From NCBI GenBank assembly GCA_913031035.1, contig CAJWGN010000002.1:39471-103470 (forward strand): 64,000 nucleotides of DNA. The letters run 5' to 3'. Source of the stretch: an uncultured Gammaproteobacteria bacterium. Lineage in GTDB: Bacteria; Pseudomonadota; Gammaproteobacteria; Pseudomonadales; Pseudohongiellaceae. The position numbers and the translations under genes were made by a program. Shown here in pieces: positions 17,574 to 27,288 of the stretch. Within the stretch, counting starts at the first letter, position 1; each line of letters opens with the position of its first letter. The notes beneath the pieces were generated by a model, which had not been told where the DNA came from, searched no databases, and worked only from the letters and a program-made list of their open reading frames with translations.

Positions 17574-19514
17574 ATGAATATTCTAAAAGTACTTCTAAGC
17601 AATGTGGCATTTCAGCCTTCGCTCAAAATGAAACTATTTCTTGGTCTTAGTTTTCTCTCCATCCCCTCGGCTTTAGTTTACGGCGCCGACGATCTCGCTA
17701 TGAGTGAATGGAGAAATTACGGCAACACTCTGCAATCCACAAAGTATTCTCCTCTGCAACAAATTGACGCAAGCAACGTGGGCGAGCTAGAAATTGCATG
17801 GATGTGGAACACCCCAGACAACGAGATTTTTAGAACTGATACTCGTGCAACCGCGGCCGAATACAAAGTCACTCCCATTATGGTCAATGGCATTTTGTAT
17901 GTAAGTACATCGCTTGGGGTAGTTGCGGCTATCGATGCAAAATCCGGCGAACAACTATGGCAGTTTGATACCGAGTCTTGGGCACACGGCAGGCACCCAA
18001 ACTTTAATAACAATCACCGGGGTGTGAGCTACTGGGGTAATGACGAGCAAGCTCGTATTCTAATGCCTGGCAACGATGGGATTTTTTGGTCCTTAGACGC
18101 CAGCACTGGATTGCCGGACCCACAGTTTGGGGACGGTGGCAGCATCGATCTTAAAAAAGGACTTGGCCGTGACTTTGACGACAGCGTCTATGGCGTTGTC
18201 TCGGCGCCGCTGGTTATAAACGATATTGTTGTAGTTGGTTCTTCGATTAGTGACGGGCCACGAAATTATGACGATGCGCCCCCCGGTCATGTTCGAGCAT
18301 TCTCACTACCAAGCGGTGAGTTAAAGTGGCAGTTCAACACCATCCCTCAGGCTGGCGAATACGGCGTGGAAAGCTGGGAGGAAGACTCTTGGGAATACTC
18401 TGGCGCCACCAATGTGTGGACGCTAATGAGCGCCGACCCTGAATTAGGTTACATCTATATGCCGACCGGAACTCCTACCAATGATTGGTATGGTGGGCAT
18501 CGGCTGGGCGACAATCTGTTTGCCGAAAGCTTGATTTGCATCGACGCGATGACCGGAGAACGAGTTTGGCATTTCCAAATGGTTCACCATGGCATTTGGG
18601 ATTATGATTTACCGGCAGCCCCCGTGCTTGCTGATATCGAAGTAGATGGCAAAGTCATTAAGGCGGTCGTTCAAACCTCAAAGCAAGGCTATGTCTATGT
18701 GTTTGATCGCGAAAACGGCGAACCAGTTTGGCCAATTGTCGAGCGTCCAGTGCCGGCCTCTTCCGTCCCAGGAGAGCGACTTTCCCCTACTCAGCCTATT
18801 CCAACTAAACCCCCTCCGTTTGAAGCACAGGGGATCACTGACGCGACCCTCATCGATTTCACCGATGAGTTACGCGCTGAAGCTTTGGATATCATTAGCG
18901 ATCTTGACTATGGCCCTCTATTCACCCCTCTAAGCGAGAGAGGTACTATTATATTCCCGGGCTACAGCGGCGGCGGAAACTGGTCTGGGGGCGCGATAGA
19001 CCCTGAAACCAATATCCTATATCTCTCCTCTATGTCGGTGCCTCGCTATGTGCGCATGGTTCGTCCCGAAGACCCGGCGGTATCTAATTTTAGATTTGAC
19101 GGCGAACGCTTTAACGTAGACGGGCCCCAAGGCCTGCCAATCATCAAACCGCCCTATTCACGAATCACCGCAATTAATTTAAACAGAGGCGAACAGGAGT
19201 GGATGATTCCTCACGGAGAGGGCATTCGCCAGCGGATTATCGACATGGGAATTGAAGATCCTGGCCCGGTTGGCTCATTTGGTCGCAATGGGCCGCTGTT
19301 AACAAAGTCCCTGTTATTTTTTGGTCAGTACGACAATGGCAGATCACTCATTCGCGCCTACAATAAGGCGACGGGGGACATCATCAGCGAACTAGAAATT
19401 CCTTTGCCACCGATGGGTACGCCGATGACTTATGCTGTGGATGGTAAACAGTATATTGCTATGGCGGTGGGAGCGGGCCCTGACACAAGAATATTAGCCC
19501 TAGCGCTGCCTTAA
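17574..19514 (+). CDS. PQQ-dependent dehydrogenase (quinoprotein), periplasmic
   Basis: The 646-residue eight-bladed propeller enzyme shows the N-terminal SEWRNYGNTLQSTKYSPLQQ block typical of quinoprotein dehydrogenases. Repeated DAxTGExxW propeller motifs (DAKSGEQLWQF, DAMTGERVWHF, DRENGEPVW) follow, and C-terminal GGGNWSGGAIDPETN and GTPMTYAVDGKQYIAMAVG. There is no C-terminal CxxCH, so it lacks a fused cytochrome c and needs a separate electron acceptor. A signal peptide (MKLFLGLSFLSIPSALVYGA) begins at an internal Met, residue 19, so the true start may be 17628. No PQQ biosynthesis gene is in the window. Probable substrates are alcohols or sugars. Confidence 0.9.
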   Translation: MNILKVLLSNVAFQPSLKMKLFLGLSFLSIPSALVYGADDLAMSEWRNYGNTLQSTKYSPLQQIDASNVGELEIAWMWNTPDNEIFRTDTRATAAEYKVTPIMVNGILYVSTSLGVVAAIDAKSGEQLWQFDTESWAHGRHPNFNNNHRGVSYWGNDEQARILMPGNDGIFWSLDASTGLPDPQFGDGGSIDLKKGLGRDFDDSVYGVVSAPLVINDIVVVGSSISDGPRNYDDAPPGHVRAFSLPSGELKWQFNTIPQAGEYGVESWEEDSWEYSGATNVWTLMSADPELGYIYMPTGTPTNDWYGGHRLGDNLFAESLICIDAMTGERVWHFQMVHHGIWDYDLPAAPVLADIEVDGKVIKAVVQTSKQGYVYVFDRENGEPVWPIVERPVPASSVPGERLSPTQPIPTKPPPFEAQGITDATLIDFTDELRAEALDIISDLDYGPLFTPLSERGTIIFPGYSGGGNWSGGAIDPETNILYLSSMSVPRYVRMVRPEDPAVSNFRFDGERFNVDGPQGLPIIKPPYSRITAINLNRGEQEWMIPHGEGIRQRIIDMGIEDPGPVGSFGRNGPLLTKSLLFFGQYDNGRSLIRAYNKATGDIISELEIPLPPMGTPMTYAVDGKQYIAMAVGAGPDTRILALALP

Positions 19515-19559
19515 GCAATTTAGTCCCCTATTCACGCTCTCCACCTGATAGGAAAAACG

Positions 19560-20330
19560 ATGGCGAACAAGCGAACCAAAATTGAATTTAACAGCAACGA
19601 TATTAAGCTTGCCGGGCTGTTAGAGGCCCCCGAGGACGTCAATATTAAAGCCTATGCGCTCTTTGCCCACTGCTTCACCTGCGGCAAAGATATTGCCGCA
19701 GCCTCTCGAATAGCACGATCTCTGGTGAACCTAGGTTTCGGTGTTTTACGGTTCGACTTTACCGGTCTTGGCAACAGTGACGGGGACTTTGCAAATACGA
19801 ACTTCTCCTCTAACGTGGAAGACCTAATTGCTGCAGCAGATTTTTTGCGAAAAAACTACAAGGCACCGAGCATGGTCATCGGTCATAGCCTCGGCGGAGC
19901 TGCTGTACTAAAAGCCGCCGGCCACATTCCTGAAATTGCCGCCGTAGTCACCATCGGAGCACCTTTCCAAACTCACCACGTCAGCAAGCAGTTTGGCGAA
20001 GACGTTGAGAAAATTCAAAAAGAAGGTGAAGCCGAAGTATGTTTGGCTGGCCGCAAGTTTAAGGTTAAAAAGCAATTTCTGGACGATATCGGATCACAGT
20101 CCAGCGATCACATTAAAAAGTTAGATAAGGCCCTTTTGATATTGCATTCACCAGTGGACGCGACAGTTGGTATCGCCGAAGCAGAAAAAATTTATAAAGA
20201 AGCGCTCCACCCTAAAAGCTTTATCAGTCTAGACAACGCCGACCACCTACTAAGTAAGGCCGCTGACTCACAGTATGCGGCGACTTGCATCGCCGCATGG
20301 TCTTCTCGGTTTTTACCAACCTCCGGCTAA
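19560..20330 (+). CDS. Cytosolic alpha/beta hydrolase of the type often fused to OsmC
   Basis: The 256-residue protein has the family signature [20 protein letters not shown] and [20 protein letters not shown]. The nucleophile elbow is GHSLGG, followed by [20 protein letters not shown] and a late His in DNADHLLSK. In many bacteria this domain is fused to an OsmC/Ohr peroxidase domain; here the protein stops before that, and no OsmC gene follows. No signal peptide. AGG lies about 8 bases before the ATG. It is 45 bp downstream of the PQQ dehydrogenase and probably in the same transcript. Confidence 0.9.
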   Translation: MANKRTKIEFNSNDIKLAGLLEAPEDVNIKAYALFAHCFTCGKDIAAASRIARSLVNLGFGVLRFDFTGLGNSDGDFANTNFSSNVEDLIAAADFLRKNYKAPSMVIGHSLGGAAVLKAAGHIPEIAAVVTIGAPFQTHHVSKQFGEDVEKIQKEGEAEVCLAGRKFKVKKQFLDDIGSQSSDHIKKLDKALLILHSPVDATVGIAEAEKIYKEALHPKSFISLDNADHLLSKAADSQYAATCIAAWSSRFLPTSG

Positions 20331-20372
20331 GGGATAAGCGGAAGTTGGATAATCAACTAATCGCGAATACTT

Positions 20373-22517
20373 TTACATTCTGTATCTAAGACTTATCTCA
20401 AAAGCACGTGGGTCACCAAAGATCCACTGATTTGGGACATACGGCGCCAGTACAAAGTCTTCTTCATTGGTTAAATTTCTGACTCGGCCGGTAACCGTAA
20501 GATTATCAGTGGCCATCCAGTTAACACTGGCATCAAATACTGTGTACGCAGGCATTTCTTCTGTATTTTGATCGTTAGCAAACCGAGAGTCTACATAGCG
20601 AAAGCCACCACCTATTTGCACGTTATTTATCGGTGACCAGTTCAACCAGAGATTGGCAGTATTCTCAGGAACATTACGCGGAGTATTCCCCACAAGTGAA
20701 AAACCTCTAGAGAAAAACTCGTCGAATTCTGCATTAATACTCGAGACATTAAAATCGACACTCAAAGTATCTATTGGGTTCACTCGAAGAGTAAATTCAG
20801 TACCATTTGAACTTTGCTGTCCTATCTGCTCATCAATCATCGACGCTGGCAGACGAGTTACGATGTCGTTTTTCTCAATATCAAAATAAGCCAAAGTGTA
20901 TTCACCTTTGCCACCAAGGAACTGCTGCTTAACGCCAATTTCATATTGGCGTCCAGTGGCAAGGTCAAAGTCAGCATTGCCTGCACTAATCGAAATGGGC
21001 GAGGTTACTGGGTCCGCAGCGGTGCTAGCTTGGGCGTAAAAACTCAACTGCTCAGAGGGCTGATAAACTAAACCCGCGCGCCAGGTGAGTTCTGAAAACT
21101 TAGCATCAAAAGCTGCTGCTGGATTGCCACCAATAGCTAAATCAAACCGATCAAAATCGATGTCATCAAACCTAGCTCCGATTACCACACTCAGTTTATC
21201 TGTGATTTGGAGAATGTCATCGATAAAAATTGCGACCTGACGCGTGTCGGTTTGGTAATCAAGAATTGTCGGGATCGCAGTTTCCGGTCGCAGGTCAGGA
21301 TTGAATCCAAACACTTGCACACTGTCACCAAAGCCAAAACCGCCGGTACTAAAATTATTAGCGTAGTCTAAATCTATTTCATTAATCTCGGCACCAATAC
21401 TAAACTTGTTATTCATGCCACCCAACTCTGACTCAATCAAAAAGTCGGAACGAGAGCCTAGCTGCTCCTGTTTTTGAACAATGCCAAGATAGGCCGCCCT
21501 ATCAATCAAGCCTGTGCCCTGATTTAATGAATACTCCTCTAAATTCTGCCATTCTCGGTCGGCTTTTATTAAGTAAGTGTCGTTGCGGAAGGTAACGCTG
21601 TCCGAAAGACTCCATTGCACATGCACTCGAGACCAGATGTCCTCATATTTGACCTTGCCATCTTGAAAATTGTAATTATTCTGCCTATGCGATCGGCTTG
21701 CCTCACCGTTGATCAGCGGCGTACCCCAGTAAGGAGCCGCATCAACATCTGCATAGTCCACACTTAATCGAACACTTAAATCTTCATTCGGCTGAAACAA
21801 CAGTGAGCCGGCTATCACTTCCCGCTTTTCTGCGGCGCGGTCTACAAAGCCATCTTCTTCTTGCCGTGAAGCGTCCAAGCGTAACGCTACTGACTCAGAA
21901 ATTTGAGCGCCGCCACCGAGGGCGATTCTGTTCATGCCGAAGCTGCCACCAGCGACAACAGCTTGAAAATCACTATCGCCGAGCTTGGGTTTTTTGGGCA
22001 CATAGTTGATGGTGCTGCCCAGTGCACCTACGCCGTTAATCACCGAACCCGCGCCCCTGAGCACTTCCACCCGCTCTAGAGTCCACGTGTCAGCGGGAAA
22101 GGTGACCGTGCCCGCAGTGATATACAGGCGAGTCCCGTCGTAAGTGTACACAGTGGAATTGTGCCCATTAAAGCCTCGAGAAGAAATAGATGTGCCACCA
22201 TTGCCCGGACTAGCGCTGGCTGAAACTCCAGCGGTCCGGGTCACCGCATCCAGCGCACCGTAGTCTCCCTTGGTAGCGATCTCTTCCCGAGTAATGATGC
22301 CGACACTGGCCGGCGTATCCAGCGCTGAGAGTCCTAGCCTGCTACCGGCATCATTCCTGACACCTAATCGAATGCTGCCAACACCGCCTTGACCTTTAAC
22401 AACAATTTCATCCACGATTTTTTGGGCGCTTACGTTCCCGCTTGCGACAAGTACGCTTATAGCGAAAGCGAGGCATGAACATTTGCTAACACCATTACTA
22501 CTTGGAGTTACAAGCAT
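20373..22517 (-). CDS. TonB-dependent siderophore receptor
   Basis: The 714-residue outer-membrane receptor has a signal peptide ending near VSAQ, a TonB-box-like DEIVVKG and a plug domain. The plug carries the siderophore-receptor blocks LDTPASVGIITREEI, ISSRGFNGHNSTVYTYDGTR and LERVEVLRGAGSVINGVGAL. A 22-strand barrel ends in FEISLRYRM. The N-terminus has no extra signalling (FecA-type) domain. It imports a ferric siderophore. It is divergent from a membrane-anchor protein and a PepSY protein, which fits iron release from the siderophore. The 215-bp divergent region contains the palindrome TTAACGTTAA (22639-22648); no clear Fur box was seen. Confidence 0.93.
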   Translation of the reverse strand: MLVTPSSNGVSKCSCLAFAISVLVASGNVSAQKIVDEIVVKGQGGVGSIRLGVRNDAGSRLGLSALDTPASVGIITREEIATKGDYGALDAVTRTAGVSASASPGNGGTSISSRGFNGHNSTVYTYDGTRLYITAGTVTFPADTWTLERVEVLRGAGSVINGVGALGSTINYVPKKPKLGDSDFQAVVAGGSFGMNRIALGGGAQISESVALRLDASRQEEDGFVDRAAEKREVIAGSLLFQPNEDLSVRLSVDYADVDAAPYWGTPLINGEASRSHRQNNYNFQDGKVKYEDIWSRVHVQWSLSDSVTFRNDTYLIKADREWQNLEEYSLNQGTGLIDRAAYLGIVQKQEQLGSRSDFLIESELGGMNNKFSIGAEINEIDLDYANNFSTGGFGFGDSVQVFGFNPDLRPETAIPTILDYQTDTRQVAIFIDDILQITDKLSVVIGARFDDIDFDRFDLAIGGNPAAAFDAKFSELTWRAGLVYQPSEQLSFYAQASTAADPVTSPISISAGNADFDLATGRQYEIGVKQQFLGGKGEYTLAYFDIEKNDIVTRLPASMIDEQIGQQSSNGTEFTLRVNPIDTLSVDFNVSSINAEFDEFFSRGFSLVGNTPRNVPENTANLWLNWSPINNVQIGGGFRYVDSRFANDQNTEEMPAYTVFDASVNWMATDNLTVTGRVRNLTNEEDFVLAPYVPNQWIFGDPRAFEISLRYRM

Positions 22518-22731
22518 AAAATTTTTCCTTTAAGAGCGACATGGCCCGATTAGAAAGTGACTGATCTTCAGTTCAGTTGAATTTGATAAATAGAAGCTTA
22601 GTCAAAACCCAGCGGTTACGGCAGTTTAAAACCGTTTTTTAACGTTAACCGAATGAAGAAACTGATAATTTCTTGCCCCATATGTTGTTAACCTCCTACC
22701 ATTGAGCTTTCACGCAACATTGGAGTCACAA

Positions 22732-23232
22732 ATGCAGAAAACAAGAATCATTGATTTGGCATGCAAATTTAGGGTTGCCTTTAAAGTTGGTTTGTTTTTT
22801 TGTTTAAGCCTTATTCTTATTGACTGCTCGAGTGAAGACATTGATTGGATAGATATCCCATTACCTGACAGTGTCTTCTACGATGAACAGGCAGAGTTTC
22901 GCAGCGATGTGATTGAAATACCGGTTTATGCCTTGAAAGACTTAGAGTACACACTCAATATGAAACAGGGCCATGCGATTACCTACAGTTGGGAGGCTGT
23001 TGGTTTGAATGATCCCGAGAAACTGCTGATAGAGTTTCATGGACATACTATTCGAGAAACAGAAGCGCCGGGGGATCTCATGTTTTATAAAGTAGGCCGC
23101 AGCGATTCTTCCAGCGGCTATCTGGTAGCGCCATTCGAAGGTATCCATGGCTGGTATTTCTCAAACGAAACCGGTGAAGACATCAATGTGATTTTGACTG
23201 TAAGTGGCTTCTATGAACTTGAAGAAAGCTAA
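22732..23232 (+). CDS. Membrane-anchored p24/GOLD-like protein next to a PepSY protein
   Basis: The 166-residue product has one N-terminal hydrophobic segment (FKVGLFFCLSLILIDCSS) that may be a lipoprotein signal, then a beta-rich domain. Features are YTLNMKQGHAITYSWEAVG, LIEFHGHTIRE and the signature YLVAPFEGIHGWYFSNETG, ending in VSGFYEL. This pattern matches proteins called transmembrane anchor proteins with an emp24/GOLD-like fold. Start at ATG 22732, with GGAG 6 bases upstream; an in-frame TTG at 22702 is less likely. It overlaps the PepSY gene by about 20 bases, so the two are translationally linked. Confidence 0.72.
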   Translation: MQKTRIIDLACKFRVAFKVGLFFCLSLILIDCSSEDIDWIDIPLPDSVFYDEQAEFRSDVIEIPVYALKDLEYTLNMKQGHAITYSWEAVGLNDPEKLLIEFHGHTIRETEAPGDLMFYKVGRSDSSSGYLVAPFEGIHGWYFSNETGEDINVILTVSGFYELEES

Positions 23233-24670
23233 GACCGCACTGTTTGTCATGCATCGCTGGCTTGGCATTGGCATGTGTCTACTTTTTGCTATGTGGTTTG
23301 CCAGCGGCATAGTGATGATGTACGTAGAATATCCTGAGCTGACCACAGCAGAAAGGCTAGATAACTTACCGACTCTAAAAACAGATCAGATCCGGCTCTC
23401 CCCTTTTGAAGCTGCCAAGTCTGTCACCGAAAGTGTTTTTAGCGGCGTTAAGCTAACCACTGTTTTGGGCCGCCCAAGCTATCAGTTCACGACACCAAGC
23501 AGTCGGGATTATTTCGTTTTTGCCGACAGCGGCGAGTTACTAACCTCAATCGGTAATAAACAAGCGTTACTCGCTGCCACGCAGTCTGGTTTTCATCATT
23601 CTGACGAGACCCCTACCCATGCAGGTTTAGTCGATCTCGATCAATGGACACTGTCAGCGGGTCTAGACAAACACCGCCCTCTGCATAAAATTGAACTCAA
23701 TAACGCCGGTCGCGGCGTACTGTATATATCCAGCAGCAGTGGTCAGGTTGTGCGCGACACCGCGCGAGGCGAGCGCTTCTGGAACTGGCTGGGTTCAACT
23801 TTGCACTGGATCTATCCGGCTGCGCTTAGGCAAAACAATTCTCTTTGGCGCGATGTAGTCGTCTACGTTTCACTGATCGGGATTGTGTCTGTGGTCAGCG
23901 GGGCAGTGATTGGTTTTATGAGACTACGTATTAGAAACCCTTACCGTGAAGGGAAAGACTGCAGCCCCTATCGCGGCTGGATGAAGTGGCATCACATTCT
24001 TGGCTTACTCACTTTAGTCTTTGTTTCCACCTTCATTTTTAGCGGCCTTATGTCAATGGGCCCGTGGGGTGTATTTAGCTCAAACGTATCACCACGCGAT
24101 CAGCTGATCCGCTATGCTGGTAATCCCGCGCTGCGTCTTTCCAACTTAACCATGCCCGCGCTAGTGGCCTCCAATGATCCTGTCAAAGAAATTCGCTGGC
24201 ATCAAATTCACTCACAGCCACACTACAGCCTGGTTCGTTCTGCATCAGATAGGGCGGTCGGAAACAATAAAGGTGATAAAGCGCAATGGCTATCGAGCAA
24301 AATTGAAAAGGCTACACCGTCACTCATACCAAGCGCATCGCTTACCAGTTTAGAGTTAATCACCGAGGAAGATGATTATTATTACTCTCGCCATAACCGT
24401 TATCGGCCCCTTCCGATGTATCGCGCTAAGTTTAATGACGCCAACGATTCGTGGTTTCACATTGATGCTGCCAACGGCGAAGTTCTAAATAGAGTTGATA
24501 ACGCCAGCAGACGAGAGCGTTGGCTATTTAACGGATTGCACAGCTTGGATTTTCAACTACTTTGGAAACACAGGCCGCTGTGGGATATTCTAGTTATTGC
24601 TCTCAGTTTAATTGGGCTTGGTTTTTCGGTTACATCAGTAGTGGTGGGGTGGCGGCGGCTTATTAGCTAG
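23213..24670 (+). CDS. PepSY-associated transmembrane protein, probable siderophore reductase
   Basis: The 485-residue inner-membrane protein has four helices in the PepSY_TM arrangement. The first carries a conserved His (MHRWLGIGMCLLFAMWFASG). A periplasmic loop with PepSY-like segments follows, then the second pair of helices (WMKWHHILGLLTLVFVSTFI) and a C-terminal helix after WLFNGLHSLDFQLLWKHRP. Proteins of this family beside siderophore receptors (FoxB, PiuB-like) reduce ferri-siderophores. That role is inferred from the adjacent receptor. A GTG at 23204 could be used instead of ATG 23213. Confidence 0.88.
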   Translation: MNLKKAKTALFVMHRWLGIGMCLLFAMWFASGIVMMYVEYPELTTAERLDNLPTLKTDQIRLSPFEAAKSVTESVFSGVKLTTVLGRPSYQFTTPSSRDYFVFADSGELLTSIGNKQALLAATQSGFHHSDETPTHAGLVDLDQWTLSAGLDKHRPLHKIELNNAGRGVLYISSSSGQVVRDTARGERFWNWLGSTLHWIYPAALRQNNSLWRDVVVYVSLIGIVSVVSGAVIGFMRLRIRNPYREGKDCSPYRGWMKWHHILGLLTLVFVSTFIFSGLMSMGPWGVFSSNVSPRDQLIRYAGNPALRLSNLTMPALVASNDPVKEIRWHQIHSQPHYSLVRSASDRAVGNNKGDKAQWLSSKIEKATPSLIPSASLTSLELITEEDDYYYSRHNRYRPLPMYRAKFNDANDSWFHIDAANGEVLNRVDNASRRERWLFNGLHSLDFQLLWKHRPLWDILVIALSLIGLGFSVTSVVVGWRRLIS

Positions 24671-24695
24671 GCAAAGCTAGTAAGCCGGGCTTAGC

Positions 24696-25883
24696 CTAAA
24701 CAATTTCATCTTTGTAAAAACCGTCGATTTCTTCATCTGAAAAACCCAAACCCAGAAGAATCTCACGGCTGTGTTCGCCAATGTCAGGCACCGGATTCAA
24801 AGTCGGCTCAAATTGATTATTGTTTCCCGGAGGTAAAAAACTTTTAACAGTACCCCCAGGAGTCTTCGTTTCAACGATTCGATTTAGGGCCTGCAACTGC
24901 GGGTGATTCCAAGCGTCCTGCATTTCATTGACGTCAGCATAGGCAATCTTGGCTCGATCGAGTTTCTGCTTTATCTCAGCAACATTAAACTGCAAAAAAA
25001 TCGATTCGATTATTTTCTTCAATACATCTCGATTGCGAGACCTCAGCTGATTGTTGGCAAAGCGTCCGTCGCAAGCCAAGGCTTCATCCCCTAGTACGAC
25101 TGAGCAAAAGTCTAACCATTCTCGCTCGTTCTGAAGACCAATCATTATTGCCTTATTATCGCCGCTGGCAAACGCGCCGTAGGGATAAATACTAGCGTGA
25201 TCGGCGCCAAATCTTTGCGGAGGCTCCGCGCCATCGTAGGCATAGTTCAACGGAAAGCCCATCCACTCAACCATTGCCTCCAACATCGAAATGTCTATTT
25301 TGCTGCCAAGACCGGTGTTCGCTCGCAGAATAAGCGCCGCCAAAATTGCCGACTGTGCCTGCATACCTGCTGCAATATCGGCTATAGAAATGCCACTCTT
25401 GACGGCAGATTCTGGCGTGCCGGTAATAGACAAAAACCCAGATTCCGCCTGCACTAAAAGATCGTACGCCTTTTTGTCTTTGTATGGCCCTTCGTCCCCG
25501 TAACCTGAGATATTGCAAAATATCAGTTTTTCAAACTGAGAGTGCAGCGCTTCATAGGACAATCCCATTCTCGATGCCGCTGAAGGCGCAAGATTTTGCA
25601 CAAGGACATCGGCTTGCCCGAGCAAGCGCTGCAAAATTGGCTTTGCCCCGGGATGCTTTAAATCAAGGGTTAAACTTTCCTTTGAACGGTTCACCCACAC
25701 AAAATGGGAGGATTGACCCTTGATGCGGCTATCATAGTGACGAGCAAAGTCGCCGCTGCCTCGGCGTTCTACTTTGATTACTTTAGCGCCGAGTTCAGCC
25801 AATTGACGCGTGCAAAGAGGCGCTGCTATTGCATGCTCAAAAGAGAGAACTGTGATGCCACTGAGAGGAGATTCGTTTTGCAT
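24696..25883 (-). CDS. CaiB/BaiF family class III CoA-transferase
   Basis: The 395-residue protein is a full-length type III CoA-transferase. It begins with LSGITVLSFEHAIAAPLCTR and contains ELGAKVIKVERRGSGDFAR and NRSKESLTLDLKHP. The catalytic-Asp region is KAYDLLVQAESG, with Asp in AYDLL, followed by ISIADIAAGMQAQSAILAAL and a C-terminal IGEHSREILLGLGFSDEEI. It transfers CoA between carboxylic acids through an aspartyl-CoA anhydride; the acid is not determinable. It is convergent with the PepSY gene, with only 25 bp between them. Confidence 0.92.
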   Translation of the reverse strand: MQNESPLSGITVLSFEHAIAAPLCTRQLAELGAKVIKVERRGSGDFARHYDSRIKGQSSHFVWVNRSKESLTLDLKHPGAKPILQRLLGQADVLVQNLAPSAASRMGLSYEALHSQFEKLIFCNISGYGDEGPYKDKKAYDLLVQAESGFLSITGTPESAVKSGISIADIAAGMQAQSAILAALILRANTGLGSKIDISMLEAMVEWMGFPLNYAYDGAEPPQRFGADHASIYPYGAFASGDNKAIMIGLQNEREWLDFCSVVLGDEALACDGRFANNQLRSRNRDVLKKIIESIFLQFNVAEIKQKLDRAKIAYADVNEMQDAWNHPQLQALNRIVETKTPGGTVKSFLPPGNNNQFEPTLNPVPDIGEHSREILLGLGFSDEEIDGFYKDEIV

Positions 25884-26221
25884 AGCTGAGCTTTTGCTGT
25901 GGTTGAGAGAATACTGGTAAAAAACTATTGGAGCTTAACCGCAAATCTGATTTGTGAACAAGTCTCGATTAAGCAGTGCCCTAAGCTACCCCCCAAACAA
26001 GCCCGAAAAAAGCCCGAAATATCCAAAGACATAGTCAAAAGTCCTCTGTTGGCAGGGGTTTCTTATCCCCCTCCCCCAGCCGAATACTACCGTTAAATAG
26101 ACCCAAAGCAGCCCGCGCCTCTCTCCAAAATCCTTATAAGATCTTGGATATTAGCTCATATTATGTAAAAAATATCACGACCATCACAAGGCCCTTCTGC
26201 AAATAGTTTTAGGTAACTGCT
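25884..26221. other. Intergenic stretch, no supported gene
   Basis: No coding or RNA feature recognised. It would carry the promoter of the reverse-strand CoA-transferase and the former promoter of the TolB/TPR pseudogene. Confidence 0.4.
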
Positions 26222-26888
26222 TTGAAGGATTTTTTTTGAACCGAGTTAAAACGCCGTAACGTAGTGCGAGTTGCGCTTGTCTGCGCGGTGGTCAGCTGGG
26301 TAATTACGCAGGTAGCAGACGTTCTCGAAAGCGTTCTTCTTTTACCTGAATGGTTTACTACAGCTATTGTTGCGGCCCTCTTTTTAGGCTTTCCAGTAGC
26401 ACTTATTATCTCTTGGGCTTATGAGCTAACTCCAGAAGGAATGATACCCACAGCCGAAATAGATGCTACTGATTCGGTCATCCACAAGACTGGCAAGCGA
26501 CTAGATATTGTTACCATCGGCGCAGTGTGTGTGGCGGTTGTCCTGATGTTTTTTCGCCCCTACATTGTGCCAGAGGGGCCATCAGAAAAAACGTCGTTGC
26601 CAGAGAATAGTCGAGTTGCCGAGCTGATCGCAGAGGCAAGCTAGAACGCTTTTGGCGCCGGGGAATATTGATTCAGCTTTTATGAGACTTAAAGTCGCGG
26701 TGCAAGGAGGTGTACTAATACTCAAAAACTATACCCTCGCTTCAGAAATAGCTTTTCGTGATTTAGCGGAAGATCCTCGCCTACAAGAAGTCTTTGAAAT
26801 TGCACATTCCCAATCTAACGAAGTGCTAGCTGTGCTCTTCACTGCCGTTTGCGCCCAACCCCCGATGGAATTTTTGGCAGCCCTCTGA
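26222..26888 (+). pseudogene. TolB/TPR adenylate-cyclase-like sensor protein, internally deleted
   Basis: From TTG 26222 the frame reads LKDFF, a TGA stop, then TELKRRNVVRVALVCAVVSW, ITQVADVLESVLLLPEWF, FLGFPVALIISWAYELTPEG and a second helix. This is the membrane N-terminus of a large family of proteins with TolB-like and TPR domains. The frame ends at 26644. A different frame (26652-26888) then gives LKVAVQGGVLILKNYTLASE and AFRDLAEDPRLQEVF, resembling the C-terminal end of the same family (LRxDPRFQxLL). About 400-500 residues of TolB/TPR sequence between them are missing. This looks like a large deletion plus an early nonsense codon. Confidence 0.75.
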
Positions 26889-27106
26889 GGCTACATGCCA
26901 GCGTGCCGCCGCCGAATTTGAGCTGGCGGAAATTTAGAGTCTCAATTAAGTGTGCAAGCTAAGGCTTTCACTATGACTTTCTGAATCCAAGCTTGGAATC
27001 GCTCTTTTCTACGAGCTCGTTCTCAACCGTCATTCTTACCTTACTTATCACCGCCTATTTTTCTAAGAATGCGTTTTGAAATCGAAAGCCCAGTTTGAAA
27101 GCTCAA

Positions 27107-27271
27107 CTAAGAGCGTGTAGGAATAAACGCTCCTGCGAATCCAACGTTCGGACTGACAGAGACTATTTTCCAACCATCAAAGTTTAGCTCATCGATTTTT
27201 TCCTTGAGCTTTGTTAAATCCCGTTCCCCCGACCAAAAGCTCTCATGCGAAAGCTGAATTATCTTCTGCAT
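27107..27271 (-). CDS. Small DUF4177-like protein downstream of the thiosulfate transporter
   Basis: A 54-residue ORF runs from ATG 27271 to TAG 27107: MQKIIQLSHESFWSGERDLT, then KLKEKIDELNFDGWKIVSVS and PNVGFAGAFIPTRS. The pattern of a helix ending in LNxDGWKIVSVSPN is characteristic of small DUF4177-type proteins. It starts 17 bases after the stop of the YeeE/YedE gene on the same strand, so it is almost certainly co-transcribed. Function unknown; a role linked to sulfur uptake is only suggested by position. Confidence 0.72.
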   Translation of the reverse strand: MQKIIQLSHESFWSGERDLTKLKEKIDELNFDGWKIVSVSPNVGFAGAFIPTRS

Positions 27272-27288
27272 CCCATTCCCTTTAAGTC

